From NCBI RefSeq assembly GCF_001590925.1, contig NZ_BCTU01000025.1, positions 1-64,000 of the forward strand: a stretch of 64,000 bases of DNA, written 5' to 3'. This document shows positions 34,959 through 43,248 of this stretch, piece after piece (position 1 is the stretch's first letter; every line of letters starts with the position of its first letter). The notes under the pieces were generated by a model. That model had not been told where the DNA came from. It saw only the letters and a program-made list of their open reading frames with translations, and did no database searches. The translations under genes were made by a program, and so were the position numbers. This DNA is from Serratia plymuthica NBRC 102599. GTDB lineage: Bacteria > Pseudomonadota > Gammaproteobacteria > Enterobacterales > Enterobacteriaceae.

Positions 34959-35747
34959 ATGCCCCACAAAATGTACCAGGTTGACGCCTTTTCTGAACGG
35001 GTGTTCGGCGGCAATCCTGCTGCGGTGCTGGTTCTTGATGATTGGTTGTCGGATAGCCTCATGCAGGCCATCGCCGCAGAAAACAATCTTGCGGAAACGG
35101 CTTTTGTTAAACCCGGCAAGGAAGGTTGGGATCTCCGATGGTTTACGCCGACCCTGGAAGTCGATTTCTGCGGCCATGCTACGCTGGCCGCTGCGCATAT
35201 ACTGGTAACGGAATACGGTATCGCAGGGACATTGTCGTTTTCAGCCCGCGTCGGCCAGTTGAAAGTGAACGTAATGGAAAACGGCTATCTGCTGGATTTA
35301 CCCTGTATTCCCCCGGAACCTCTCTCCCAGCTTCCGGCCGCTATCGCCCCGCTGTTCAGTGAGTTGGCCGTCAGCCACTTCCGCAGTTTCGAGAATATTT
35401 TCGTGGTATTGGCAGACGAAGAGGCGGTCAGAGGTTACCAACCCGACCTCAATAAGCTGGCGGAACTCGGGCCGGTCGGCGTGGTGATCACGGCAGAAAG
35501 CAAAAACTATGATTTCGTGTCGCGCTATTTTGTCCCCGGTGCCGGTATTCCTGAAGATCCGGTCACGGGGTCGATACATGCCACCCTGGTTCCCTTCTGG
35601 GCCGCCCGCCTCGGCAAGACCCAACTTTCTGCCTATCAGGCCTCCGTTCGGGGGGGCCATTTAGTGTGCGAATTAAAGGAAAGCAGAGTCACGATCGAGG
35701 GCCAGGCCGTCACCTTTATGAAAGCGGAAATCAACCTGCCTGACTAA
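34959..35747 (+). CDS. PhzF-family isomerase/epimerase-like protein
   Basis: A 262-residue protein of the diaminopimelate-epimerase fold, with VDAFSERVFGGNPAAVLVLD at the start, the catalytic glutamate in ENNLAETAFV (about residue 46), DFCGHATLAAAHIL and GAGIPEDPVTGSIHATLVPFWA. GAGAGGATGACC precedes the ATG. PhzF itself acts in phenazine synthesis, but most homologues in enterobacteria are of unknown substrate and no phenazine genes are nearby. Converges with a LysR gene. Confidence 0.85.
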   Translation: MPHKMYQVDAFSERVFGGNPAAVLVLDDWLSDSLMQAIAAENNLAETAFVKPGKEGWDLRWFTPTLEVDFCGHATLAAAHILVTEYGIAGTLSFSARVGQLKVNVMENGYLLDLPCIPPEPLSQLPAAIAPLFSELAVSHFRSFENIFVVLADEEAVRGYQPDLNKLAELGPVGVVITAESKNYDFVSRYFVPGAGIPEDPVTGSIHATLVPFWAARLGKTQLSAYQASVRGGHLVCELKESRVTIEGQAVTFMKAEINLPD

Positions 35748-35776
35748 CGCCAGTGTAAACCTCACCCTCGGCAAAG

Positions 35777-35808
35777 CCGAGTACCTGCGGGCAATAAGGC
35801 GTACTCGG
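35777..35808. terminator. Inverted repeat between convergent PhzF and LysR genes
   Basis: An 8-bp stem (35777-35784 with 35801-35808) lies in the 63-base gap, and a smaller CTCGGC/GCCGAG stem overlaps its left arm. It is probably a shared terminator, although T runs are short. Confidence 0.45.
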
Positions 35809-35810
35809 TT

Positions 35811-36719
35811 TCACTCTAAGGGGTACGCATCCCCGGCATCGGCATACTGCTGCAACCGTTCGCGCCACCATTTCGCCGCCAGGCCGGTGGCGCTTTCACG
35901 CCAGCCAAAATAGGCGATATCGCTGCAACGCTCCGCTTCGACGGTCTTTGCCACCAATTCGCCGCTTTTAAGGTAAGGCTCGGCCAGGTAGCGCGGTAGA
36001 TAACCGCAGCCAAGGCCGCTAAGCTGCGCCCGCAGTTTGGCGTCGAAGCCAAAGACCGTCAGTTGGTCTTGCTCCTCGAGGATATTGAGGTTCTGCGGTG
36101 CGTTCACCCGCGAGGTATCCCGTACCACCACGGCCCGGTGCTGCCGGATATCGGCCTTCTGCAAGGGCTCTGCCAGCGCCGCCAGCGGGTGCTGCGGGGC
36201 CACGGCAAACACGTAATCCAGCCGGCCCAATTGACTGAAAGCATAGCCAACGCGCGACGGCGGTTCACAAATAGCGCCGATGATAATGTCCGCGCAGCCA
36301 TAAACCAGCGACTCCCAGGAACCGGCCAGCACCTCATGACTAAAGGCCAGGCGGGTATGATGATGGCGCTGATAAAACTCTTCAATCAGCGGCAACAGCC
36401 GTTCGAACGGGAAGGATGCGTCAATGCCCAGCGTGATCTCGCTTTCCCAGCCGTTTTCCACATAGCGCGCCTGCTGTTCCAGATCCTGCGCCGCCCGCAG
36501 CAGCACCCGGCCCTTTTCCAGCATCAGTTTACCGGTATCGGTGAATTTCGCCCGGTGGCCGGAACGGTCGAGCAGGGTAACCTCGAGGTCGCTCTCCAGT
36601 TTCTGCACCATATAGCTCAGCGCCGAGGGCGTTTTGAACAGCGCCGAAGCCGCAGCGGCGAACGAGCCGTGTCGATCCAGCGCATCCAAAATCAGTAACG
36701 CTTCCAGGTTTAGTCTCAC
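35811..36719 (-). CDS. LysR-family transcriptional regulator (YneJ/PtrR-like)
   Basis: A 302-residue LysR protein beginning with a GTG at 36719: MRLNLEALLILDALDRHGSFAAAASALFKTPSALSYMVQKLESDL. The rest shows FAFSQLGRL-type effector residues and LSGLGCGYLPRYLAEPYL. The N terminus and length resemble E. coli YneJ, but its neighbour here is an isochorismatase-like gene, not a succinate semialdehyde dehydrogenase gene. Divergent from that hydrolase across 139 bases; the hydrolase/monooxygenase pair is the likely target. Confidence 0.83.
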   Translation of the reverse strand: MRLNLEALLILDALDRHGSFAAAASALFKTPSALSYMVQKLESDLEVTLLDRSGHRAKFTDTGKLMLEKGRVLLRAAQDLEQQARYVENGWESEITLGIDASFPFERLLPLIEEFYQRHHHTRLAFSHEVLAGSWESLVYGCADIIIGAICEPPSRVGYAFSQLGRLDYVFAVAPQHPLAALAEPLQKADIRQHRAVVVRDTSRVNAPQNLNILEEQDQLTVFGFDAKLRAQLSGLGCGYLPRYLAEPYLKSGELVAKTVEAERCSDIAYFGWRESATGLAAKWWRERLQQYADAGDAYPLE

Positions 36720-36858
36720 CGCATTCCCCCGTGTATAAAAAAACTCAACAAGATGGCAAAAATTCTGCGCTATCTTTGAAATTGGCCCCTGTCTACCCTG
36801 CATTTTATCGGCTTTGCATTACAGCGGTTAATTCGCAGTAGGATTGGGAAAGTAAATC

Positions 36859-37503
36859 ATGTCTGAATTTCAATTACTTGATAAAGATAACTCCGCGCTG
36901 ATTTTTATCGACCACCAGCCGCAGATGACCTTTGGCGAGGCTAATATTGATCGTCGGCTACTGAAAAACAACGTTGTCGGTTTGGCCAAAGCCGGCAAGA
37001 TCTTTAACGTTCCGACGCTGTTCAGCGCGGTCGAAACCGAGCGTTTCAGCGGCGCTATTTGGCCGGAACTGCTGGCGGTTCGCCCTGAGATCGCCCCCGT
37101 TAAGCGCACCACGATGAATGTCTGGGAAGATGCCGCTTTTGTCAGGGCCGTTGAGGCCATCGGCCGCAAGAAGCTGGTGATTTCCGCGCTGTGGAACGAG
37201 GTCTCTCTGACCTGTCCGGCATTGATGGCACTGGAAGCCGGTTACGAAGTTTATGTGGTGACCGACACTTCCGGCGGCAGTTCGGTCAATGTGCATGATC
37301 GCGCTATCGACCCTATGGTCCAGGCCGGTGCTACCCCGGTGACCTGGCAGCAGGTGCTGTTGGAATATCAACGTAACTGGGCGCACAAAGAAACCTACGA
37401 CGCGGTGATGGCGCTGGTGCGTGAGCACGGCGGCACTTACGGCATGGGCGTTGACGACGCAGCCCCTCTGACGCCCCTTGCACCGCTGCGAGTGATGAAA
37501 TAA
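36859..37503 (+). CDS. Isochorismatase-family hydrolase (YcaC-like) with serine at the nucleophile position
   Basis: A 214-residue cysteine-hydrolase fold: FIDHQPQM with Asp18, VKRTTMNVWEDAAFV with Lys82, and ALWNEVSLTCPALMALEAGYEVYVVTD. In YcaC and relatives the motif is TEVC; here the aligned residue is Ser116 and a cysteine is at 119. The gene is 44 bases before a monooxygenase gene, with a terminator between, and divergent from a LysR gene. The substrate is unknown, and the changed nucleophile makes activity uncertain. Confidence 0.8.
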   Translation: MSEFQLLDKDNSALIFIDHQPQMTFGEANIDRRLLKNNVVGLAKAGKIFNVPTLFSAVETERFSGAIWPELLAVRPEIAPVKRTTMNVWEDAAFVRAVEAIGRKKLVISALWNEVSLTCPALMALEAGYEVYVVTDTSGGSSVNVHDRAIDPMVQAGATPVTWQQVLLEYQRNWAHKETYDAVMALVREHGGTYGMGVDDAAPLTPLAPLRVMK

Positions 37504-37510
37504 TTGCCCG

Positions 37511-37535
37511 CCCCGGCCGCGCCGGGGTCTTTTTT
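37511..37535 (+). terminator. Intrinsic terminator inside the hydrolase-monooxygenase gap
   Basis: A 7-bp G+C stem (37511-37517 with 37521-37527) with a 3-base loop and a T-rich tail (37528-37535). The ribosome site GGAG of the following gene begins at the end of the tail, so the second gene depends on read-through. Confidence 0.85.
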
Positions 37536-37547
37536 GGAGTCGACTTA

Positions 37548-38093
37548 ATGGTTCATCAGCAGCATGTCACGTTAGTGATCACTCATCGTCTGGCACCGGG
37601 TCAAGAGCAGGCCTACGAGGCCTGGCTGAAACGCATTATGCCGGAAGCCGCCGGCTTCGCCGGCCACCTGGGCGTTAACGTGATCCGCCCGACCGGCAGC
37701 GAGCAGATCTATACGATATTGGTGCGTTTCGACAGCATCGACAATTTGAACCAGTGGAACAACTCGCCGCTGCGCAAGAAATACATCGAAGAAGTGGCGC
37801 CGCTGTTGCTGGAAGACGACCACGTAGATATTCGCCCCGGCGCGGAATTCTGGTTCACGCCGCCGAGCGCCACGACCCGGCCACCCGCCAAGTGGAAACA
37901 GTTTTTGATCACCCTGCTGGTGATCTTCCCCTCCACCAATCTGGTGCCCTGGTTCTGGGGCAAGCTGCTGCCACAATTGGGCGGCACGCTGCCCGGCCAT
38001 TTTCTCAATGACGCTACCGTGGTCGCACTGGTGGTTTTCCTCTGGATGCCGATCGTGACCCGCGTCTTCCATCAATGGCTTATCCGCCACTAG
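37548..38093 (+). CDS. Antibiotic-biosynthesis-monooxygenase (ABM) domain protein with C-terminal membrane segments
   Basis: A 181-residue protein: an ABM dimeric alpha-beta barrel (residues 5-100; ITHRLAPGQEQAYEAWLKRIMPEAAGFAGHLG, IYTILVRFDSIDNLNQWNNSPLRKKY) followed by two membrane helices (FLITLLVIFPSTNLVPWFWG and VVALVVFLWMPIVTRVFHQW). This fused form is a known subgroup of unknown function. GGAG eight bases before the ATG. It follows the isochorismatase-like gene and is partly insulated by a terminator. Confidence 0.82.
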   Translation: MVHQQHVTLVITHRLAPGQEQAYEAWLKRIMPEAAGFAGHLGVNVIRPTGSEQIYTILVRFDSIDNLNQWNNSPLRKKYIEEVAPLLLEDDHVDIRPGAEFWFTPPSATTRPPAKWKQFLITLLVIFPSTNLVPWFWGKLLPQLGGTLPGHFLNDATVVALVVFLWMPIVTRVFHQWLIRH

Positions 38094-38214
38094 GCCGTCC
38101 GGCAGGAGAGCAGCGAATGGGCATTAGCCCGGATTGACATTGAGGGGGGGGGATTACGCCGTCGGCGGCTTGGGGCGCGTTCGGTTGTTCATGCCTGGCG
38201 TTTCAACCATATCA

Positions 38215-38265
38215 AGCTACCAACTTAACAGCTTATTAAGTTGGTAACTAATGAAGTTGGTAGCT
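38215..38265. promoter_or_regulatory. Cluster of AAGTTGGTA inverted and direct repeats
   Basis: TACCAACTTAA (38218-38228) and TTAAGTTGGTA (38236-38246) form a perfect 11-bp dyad with a 7-base spacer. A further AAGTTGGTAGCT (38254-38265) is a direct repeat of the second arm with a 16-base period and a perfect complement of AGCTACCAACTT (38215-38226). This is the form of a multi-site operator for a dimeric regulator, or of a recombination relic. It lies between the ABM gene and the convergent oxidoreductase gene, away from any start codon. Confidence 0.6.
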
Positions 38266-38319
38266 GATTAACATCCTAAGCTATGGCGCTTTCAGCCTGA
38301 GTGCGCCATAACCCGCCGC

Positions 38320-39450
38320 CTAGTCGCGATTGATATCGAGCCAGCGACGCTGCTCGGCGGAGGCGGCTATCGCATCCAGCACGCAGGACACTTTCCAGCC
38401 TTCCTCGAAATCCGGCCACATGCGGTCGCCGGCGGCAATGCCGTTGACCAGATCGCGGATCTCCACGGTTTTCTGATCGTTAAAACCGATGCCGTGCCCG
38501 GCGCTGATGCAAAATGCCGCGTAGTCCGGGTGCTTCGGCCCCACCAGCAGCGTTTTGAAGCCCTGCCGCTCTGCCGGTTCGTCATGACGATACAGCTTCA
38601 GTTCCGCCATCCGCTCCTGGGTGTAGCTGAGCGTGCCTTTGGTGCCTGTCACCACGTAGGTCAGCCCCATCTTGCGCCCGCAGGCAATGCGCGAGGTTTC
38701 AATAGTGCCCATGGCGCCGCCGGCAAAACGCACCAGCGCACTGGCCTGATCTTCGTTTTCCACGTCGTGCATCACCGTCGGGTCTTTGGCATCCGGCCGC
38801 CGTTTGATGATGGTCTGCATGTCGCCGGAGACCGCCACGATATCGCCCACCAGGTAATGCGCCATGTTGACGATGTGCGCCGCCAGATCCCCCAGCGCGC
38901 CCAATCCGGCGCTGGCCTTGCGGCAGTGCCAGTCTATCGGGGTGCGCGGATCGGCGAGATAGTCCTCATTGTGGGTGCCGTAGAAATGCACCACCTCGCC
39001 AATCTCGCCGTTGGCGATAATTTCGCGCGCCAGTTGGCTGGTCGGATTCTTCATGTAGTTGAAACCCACCAGCGTTTTAACCCCTTTGGCGCGGGCGGCC
39101 TGCACCATTTCGGCGGCATCATTGGCGTCCAGCGCCAGCGGTTTTTCGGAATAAACATGCTTGCCGTGGCGGATCGCCTCCAGCGCCATCTCCTTGTGCA
39201 AGAAGTTTGGCGCGCAGATATCCACCACATCAATAGCCGGATCCGCCACCAACTGCCGCCAGTCGCCGGTAGAGCGTGAGAAACCAAATTCGGCGGCGCG
39301 CTGTTGCGCCAACTCCGGCGTCACTTCCGCCAGCATTTCCAGCACCAGTTCGCCTTTCAGTGGAAATACCGTGGCCGCCTGCGCATAAGCAATAGCGTGG
39401 CAACGCCCAATGTAGCCGGTGCCGATTAACCCAACGCGTACCTGTTTCAT
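38320..39450 (-). CDS. Gfo/Idh/MocA-family NAD(P)-dependent oxidoreductase
   Basis: A 376-residue two-domain oxidoreductase. The Rossmann loop is GLIGTGYIGRCHA, the family motif is VYSEKPLALDANDAAEM (EKP near residue 100), and the C-terminal domain has DLAAHIVNMAHYLVGD with an active-site histidine. It probably acts on a sugar, inositol or sugar acid. The ATG at 39450 has GGAG six bases before it. The gene stands alone, with a 227-base gap on its 3' side and 237 bases upstream, so no pathway partner helps define its substrate. Confidence 0.85.
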   Translation of the reverse strand: MKQVRVGLIGTGYIGRCHAIAYAQAATVFPLKGELVLEMLAEVTPELAQQRAAEFGFSRSTGDWRQLVADPAIDVVDICAPNFLHKEMALEAIRHGKHVYSEKPLALDANDAAEMVQAARAKGVKTLVGFNYMKNPTSQLAREIIANGEIGEVVHFYGTHNEDYLADPRTPIDWHCRKASAGLGALGDLAAHIVNMAHYLVGDIVAVSGDMQTIIKRRPDAKDPTVMHDVENEDQASALVRFAGGAMGTIETSRIACGRKMGLTYVVTGTKGTLSYTQERMAELKLYRHDEPAERQGFKTLLVGPKHPDYAAFCISAGHGIGFNDQKTVEIRDLVNGIAAGDRMWPDFEEGWKVSCVLDAIAASAEQRRWLDINRD

Positions 39451-39687
39451 CACCTTCTCCCCTGCCGATATCCATAATATGACCGGCGCGCCGCTTAATG
39501 AAACGCGCCATCTGATACAAGGTTATATGGAATATAAATTTCAATAACAAGTCAGGAGAAAAATAAAACTCATATCCGTGATGCCGTTCATGAAACCCTG
39601 CAGGCTATGATGCAACGGCGCGACGATCGCGATACGCTGCACCCGGCAGTGAAGAACGCACGAATAAAATGGATATTTTATTTCATA
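39451..39687. other. Intergenic gap between the oxidoreductase and GST genes
   Basis: This gap holds the oxidoreductase promoter region on the minus strand (AT-rich around 39520-39580) and the 3' end of the GST gene. No gene, repeat or structured element was recognised with confidence. Confidence 0.4.
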
Positions 39688-40311
39688 TCACGGCAAACCG
39701 TTGGCGCCATACAGCAAGAACCCCGGCCGTTGCTTAAGCCGTTGCAGATACGCATTCAGCCCCGGGTAATCCGGGCGCGAGAACGGCGTCATCAACCAGC
39801 GGTTCAACGACAGCCCTATCACCACGTCCGCCAGGCTAAAAGCCGCACCGGCCATATAAGCCTGGCCCTGCGCCAGGTGCTGCTCCAGTATGCCCATCAG
39901 CCGGTTCCACTCCCTTTCGGCGTCCGCCAATCGGGCCTGATCCTGATAAGCGGCATCCTGGCGCACCCGCGACATGAACACATAGCGCCAGGCGTTGTTC
40001 AGATCGGTAGCCTGCCAGTCCATCCACATCTCGACCCCGGCACGCGCGCCCGGCTCCAGCGGCAGCAGATCCTGGCGCCCTTCACGGCCCACCAGGTAGC
40101 GGCAAATCGTATTGGATTCCCACAGCACCCGCTCGCCGTCGATCAGTACCGGCACCAACCCGTTGGGGTTAAGCGCCAAAAACGCCGGTTCCTGGGTGGA
40201 GCGAAAACCGCTGCCCCAATCCTCCCGCTGCAATGCCACATCCAGTTCATGGCAGGTCCACAGCACCTTGCGCACGTTAATCGATGACGCCTTACCCAAT
40301 AACTTCAGCAT
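39688..40311 (-). CDS. Glutathione S-transferase family protein
   Basis: A 207-residue cytosolic GST: thioredoxin-like N-terminal half (KASSINVRKVLWTCHELDV, PAFLALNPNGLVPVLIDGERVLWESNTICRYLV with the WESNTI glutathione loop) and helical C-terminal half (AGAAFSLADVVIGLSLNRW). It is probably a detoxification enzyme. It starts 12 bases after the DUF1127 gene and is likely co-transcribed with it. Confidence 0.87.
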   Translation of the reverse strand: MLKLLGKASSINVRKVLWTCHELDVALQREDWGSGFRSTQEPAFLALNPNGLVPVLIDGERVLWESNTICRYLVGREGRQDLLPLEPGARAGVEMWMDWQATDLNNAWRYVFMSRVRQDAAYQDQARLADAEREWNRLMGILEQHLAQGQAYMAGAAFSLADVVIGLSLNRWLMTPFSRPDYPGLNAYLQRLKQRPGFLLYGANGLP

Positions 40312-40323
40312 GCCGTTTCCTTA

Positions 40324-40512
40324 TTATCCCAGCCAAAAAGGTTTGCGCCCTTCCCGTTGCGCATCGGCGCGCGTCAGACCGACATCCGCCAACTGCGCGT
40401 CGTCCAGCAGCAACAGCGATTTACGCGTGCGGTGGCGTTGCAAGTACAAACGCCAACGGAAAAAGAGTAACCGGCTTTGCGCCGGCGCGCCATCTGCAAA
40501 CAGGGTCATCAT
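40324..40512 (-). CDS. DUF1127 small protein (YjiS-like)
   Basis: A 62-residue basic protein with a C-terminal DUF1127 motif: LLLLDDAQLADVGLTRADAQREGRKPFW. The first of two ATG codons (40512) has AAGGAGAACGCA before it. DUF1127 proteins are linked to RNA binding and phosphate or cell-envelope regulation in some alphaproteobacteria; the role here is unknown. As in E. coli, where yjiS is next to yjiR, it is divergent from a YjiR-like gene. Confidence 0.8.
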   Translation of the reverse strand: MMTLFADGAPAQSRLLFFRWRLYLQRHRTRKSLLLLDDAQLADVGLTRADAQREGRKPFWLG

Positions 40513-40688
40513 TGCGTTCTCCTTCGGTTTAGCCTCGACGTTCATGATGCGGCGCGGGTGAAAAACGGTACAGATTCAAGTCAGGGGTATTTTTTCCATA
40601 CAAAAGCTGTCTCTGCGTATCTGAATGGTCTAATTTAATCCCATCTGTGCCGGTTATTTTCCCATTCACTCTCATTTTGGGTATCTGT

Positions 40689-42143
40689 ATGACACGCTAC
40701 GCCACGCTGGCCGCCATCCTTAGCCAACGCATCGAACAGGGGCTTTATCCCGCCGGCGACCGCCTGCCGTCGGTACGCATGCTGAGCCAGGAACACGGCG
40801 TCAGCATCAGCACGGTGCAACAGGCTTACCGCCTGCTGGAAGAGAGCCAACTGGTGGAAGCACGGCCGAAATCGGGCTACTTCGTGCGGGGCTTGCGCAC
40901 CTTAGCCGAACTGCCTGCCGTCACCCGCCCGGTGCAGCGGCCGGTGGACATTTCGCAGTGGGAACAGGTGCTGGAACTGATCCGCACCAAACCGCGTGAA
41001 GACTTGGTACAGCTGGGGCGGGGCATGCCGGATATCAGCGAACCGACGCTGAAACCGCTGGTGAAGGCGCTGGGGCATATGGGCCGCCACGGCGATCTGC
41101 GCAGCCTGTATTACGACAATATTCAGGGCGTGATGGGATTGCGTGAGCAAATCGCCCGCCTGCTGCTGGATTCCGGCTGCCAGATAAGCGCCGATCAGTT
41201 GGTGATCACCACAGGTTGCCATGAGGCGCTGTCCGCCGGGCTGCGCGCCGTGTGCCAGCCGGGGGACATTGTGGCGGTGGACTCCCCCTGTTTTCACGGC
41301 ACCATGCAAACGCTGAAAGGGCTGGGCATGAAAGCGCTGGAAGTCCCTACCGATCCGCTGACCGGCATCAGCCTGGAAGCGTTGGAAATGGCGCTGGACC
41401 AGTGGCCGATCAAGGCAATTCTGCTGACGCCCAACTGCAACAACCCGCTGGGCTACATCATGCCCGAGGCGCGCAAGCAGCGTTTACTGACGCTGGCGCA
41501 GCGCCATGATGTGGCGATCATCGAAGATGACGTCTACGGCGACATCGCCTACCAGTATCCGCGGCCGCGCACCATCAAGTCCTTCGACGACGATGGCCGC
41601 GTGCTGCTGTGCAGCTCCTTCTCCAAAACGCTGGCGCCCGGCCTGCGCATCGGCTGGATTGCCCCCGGGCGCTATCTGGAGCGTGTGCTGCACATGAAAT
41701 ATATCGGCACCGGCTCCACCGCCACCCAACCGCAGTTGGCGATTGCCGACTTTATCCGCCACGGCCATTACCTGCAGCATCTGCGGCGCATGCGTACCCG
41801 CTATCAGCAAAACCGCGATCGGATGACCGGTTGGATCATGAAATATTTCCCGCCCGGCACCCGCGTCAGCCAGCCGCGCGGCGGTTTCATGCTATGGATT
41901 GAGCTGGACGACGAATTTGATACCCTGAGGCTGAACCGCTATCTGGAGCAACAGGGCGTCCAGATCGCCGTCGGCAGCATTTTTTCCGCCTCCGGCAAAT
42001 ACCGTAACTGCCTGCGCATCAACTACGCCCCGAAACTGACGCCAGAGATTGAACAGGCGGTTCGCCGGGTCGGCGAGACCATCCAAAGTCTGCTGTTGGC
42101 GCCGGTAGCCGGCATCGAAAGCGCCCAGGCGCTGCGGGAGTAA
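40689..42143 (+). CDS. MocR-type GntR/aminotransferase regulator (YjiR-like)
   Basis: A 484-residue fusion of a GntR winged helix (residues 1-70: RIEQGLYPAGDRLPSVRMLSQEHGVSISTVQQAYRLLEESQLVEARPKSGYFV) and an aminotransferase fold I domain with NCNNPLGYIMP, DDVYGDIAYQYPRPRTIKSFD and the PLP lysine in CSSFSKTLAPGLRIGW. It matches E. coli YjiR across its length. MocR proteins use PLP or PLP-amino acid as an effector. It is divergent from the DUF1127-GST unit, its probable target. Confidence 0.85.
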   Translation: MTRYATLAAILSQRIEQGLYPAGDRLPSVRMLSQEHGVSISTVQQAYRLLEESQLVEARPKSGYFVRGLRTLAELPAVTRPVQRPVDISQWEQVLELIRTKPREDLVQLGRGMPDISEPTLKPLVKALGHMGRHGDLRSLYYDNIQGVMGLREQIARLLLDSGCQISADQLVITTGCHEALSAGLRAVCQPGDIVAVDSPCFHGTMQTLKGLGMKALEVPTDPLTGISLEALEMALDQWPIKAILLTPNCNNPLGYIMPEARKQRLLTLAQRHDVAIIEDDVYGDIAYQYPRPRTIKSFDDDGRVLLCSSFSKTLAPGLRIGWIAPGRYLERVLHMKYIGTGSTATQPQLAIADFIRHGHYLQHLRRMRTRYQQNRDRMTGWIMKYFPPGTRVSQPRGGFMLWIELDDEFDTLRLNRYLEQQGVQIAVGSIFSASGKYRNCLRINYAPKLTPEIEQAVRRVGETIQSLLLAPVAGIESAQALRE

Positions 42144-42225
42144 AGCTTGTCGCAATCGGATTATCCGCGCCTGCCCTAACCTTTTACACTGGAGCCTTTC
42201 TCAACAGGCAGCCAAAGGAATCATC

Positions 42226-43248
42226 ATGAGCAGCGATCAAATTCCGGTTTCCGGCGCGCTGGCGATTCGCTTCGCGGCGCTGGGGGTGGATATTGAACAG
42301 GTTAGCCAACTGGCCGGCCTTCCCGGCGGGTTGCTCAGCGACGGACGCGAAAAAGCCAGGCTTTCCACCCACCAGTATTTTGAAATCTGGCGCGAGCTCG
42401 CCAGACTGACCACTGATGCCGCATTCGGTTTACGCCTCGGCGGCGACGTGGCCCCGGAGCACTACGATATCGCCTCGGTCGCGGCGCTGCATTCCGCCAC
42501 CTTAGGGGAAGCCTTGCAGAAGGTGGCCCGCTATAATCGGCTGGTGTGCCCGGAGGAACTGGTGCTGACGGAACACGGCCATGGCGTGCGGCTGCATACC
42601 CGCTGGCTTATGGCCGAAGGCCACGCCCCCGATCTGCTGATTGACACCATGTTTGCCTACATCACTACCCTGTGCCGCCGTGGTACCGGCATGGCGATCC
42701 AGCCCCGGGCTATCGAACTGACGCGCCGCCAGGATCCCGCTTCCCCGCTGTTGCGCTATTTTTCCTGCCCGATCCATTTCAACGCGCCGCTGGACGTGCT
42801 GGTGTTCGACCGCGCGCTGATGAAGCAGCCGTTTATTACCTATAACCAGGACAGTCTGGCCGTTTTGCTGCCCGGCCTGGAAGCCGAGCTGGCCAGAGCG
42901 CAGCAGGATGACAGCCTGCCTGCACAGGTGATGGCGATCCTCGCCCGCAGCATGCGCGGGCAACGGCCCAGCGTGAACAGCGTGGCCGCCGAACTGTACA
43001 TCAGCCCGCGTACCCTGCAACGACGGCTGCAGCAACAGGGCTACAGCTATCAGCAATTGCTGGACAAAACCCGCCACCGCACCGCCTGCCACCTGCTGTC
43101 AGACACCGATCTGGAGCCGGGCGAGATTGCCTTCGTGCTGGGATTTGAAGAGTTGAATTCGTTCAGCCGCGCCTTTATGCAGTGGGAATCGCAAACGCCT
43201 AACCGTTGGCGCAGCCGGCGCGTGACCGCCAGTCAGGAGAACAGATGA
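42226..43248 (+). CDS. AraC-family regulator with arabinose-binding-type N-terminal domain
   Basis: A 340-residue regulator. The N-terminal 200 residues match the Arabinose_bd domain (LGVDIEQVSQLAGLPGGLL, SVAALHSATLGEALQKVARYNRLV), and the C-terminal 80 hold the double helix-turn-helix (SVNSVAAELYISPRTLQRRLQQQGYSYQQLLDKTRHRTACHLL and GEIAFVLGFEELNSFSRAFMQW). Its stop overlaps the start of a NAD(P)-binding protein gene by four bases, so it may control that gene from within the same operon. Confidence 0.87.
   Translation: MSSDQIPVSGALAIRFAALGVDIEQVSQLAGLPGGLLSDGREKARLSTHQYFEIWRELARLTTDAAFGLRLGGDVAPEHYDIASVAALHSATLGEALQKVARYNRLVCPEELVLTEHGHGVRLHTRWLMAEGHAPDLLIDTMFAYITTLCRRGTGMAIQPRAIELTRRQDPASPLLRYFSCPIHFNAPLDVLVFDRALMKQPFITYNQDSLAVLLPGLEAELARAQQDDSLPAQVMAILARSMRGQRPSVNSVAAELYISPRTLQRRLQQQGYSYQQLLDKTRHRTACHLLSDTDLEPGEIAFVLGFEELNSFSRAFMQWESQTPNRWRSRRVTASQENR

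Noticed and set aside
39607-40287. A plus-strand frame starting MMQRRDDRD in the gap before the GST gene
   Set aside because: Most of it is antisense to the GST gene, and the upstream part has no clear ribosome site or family match.
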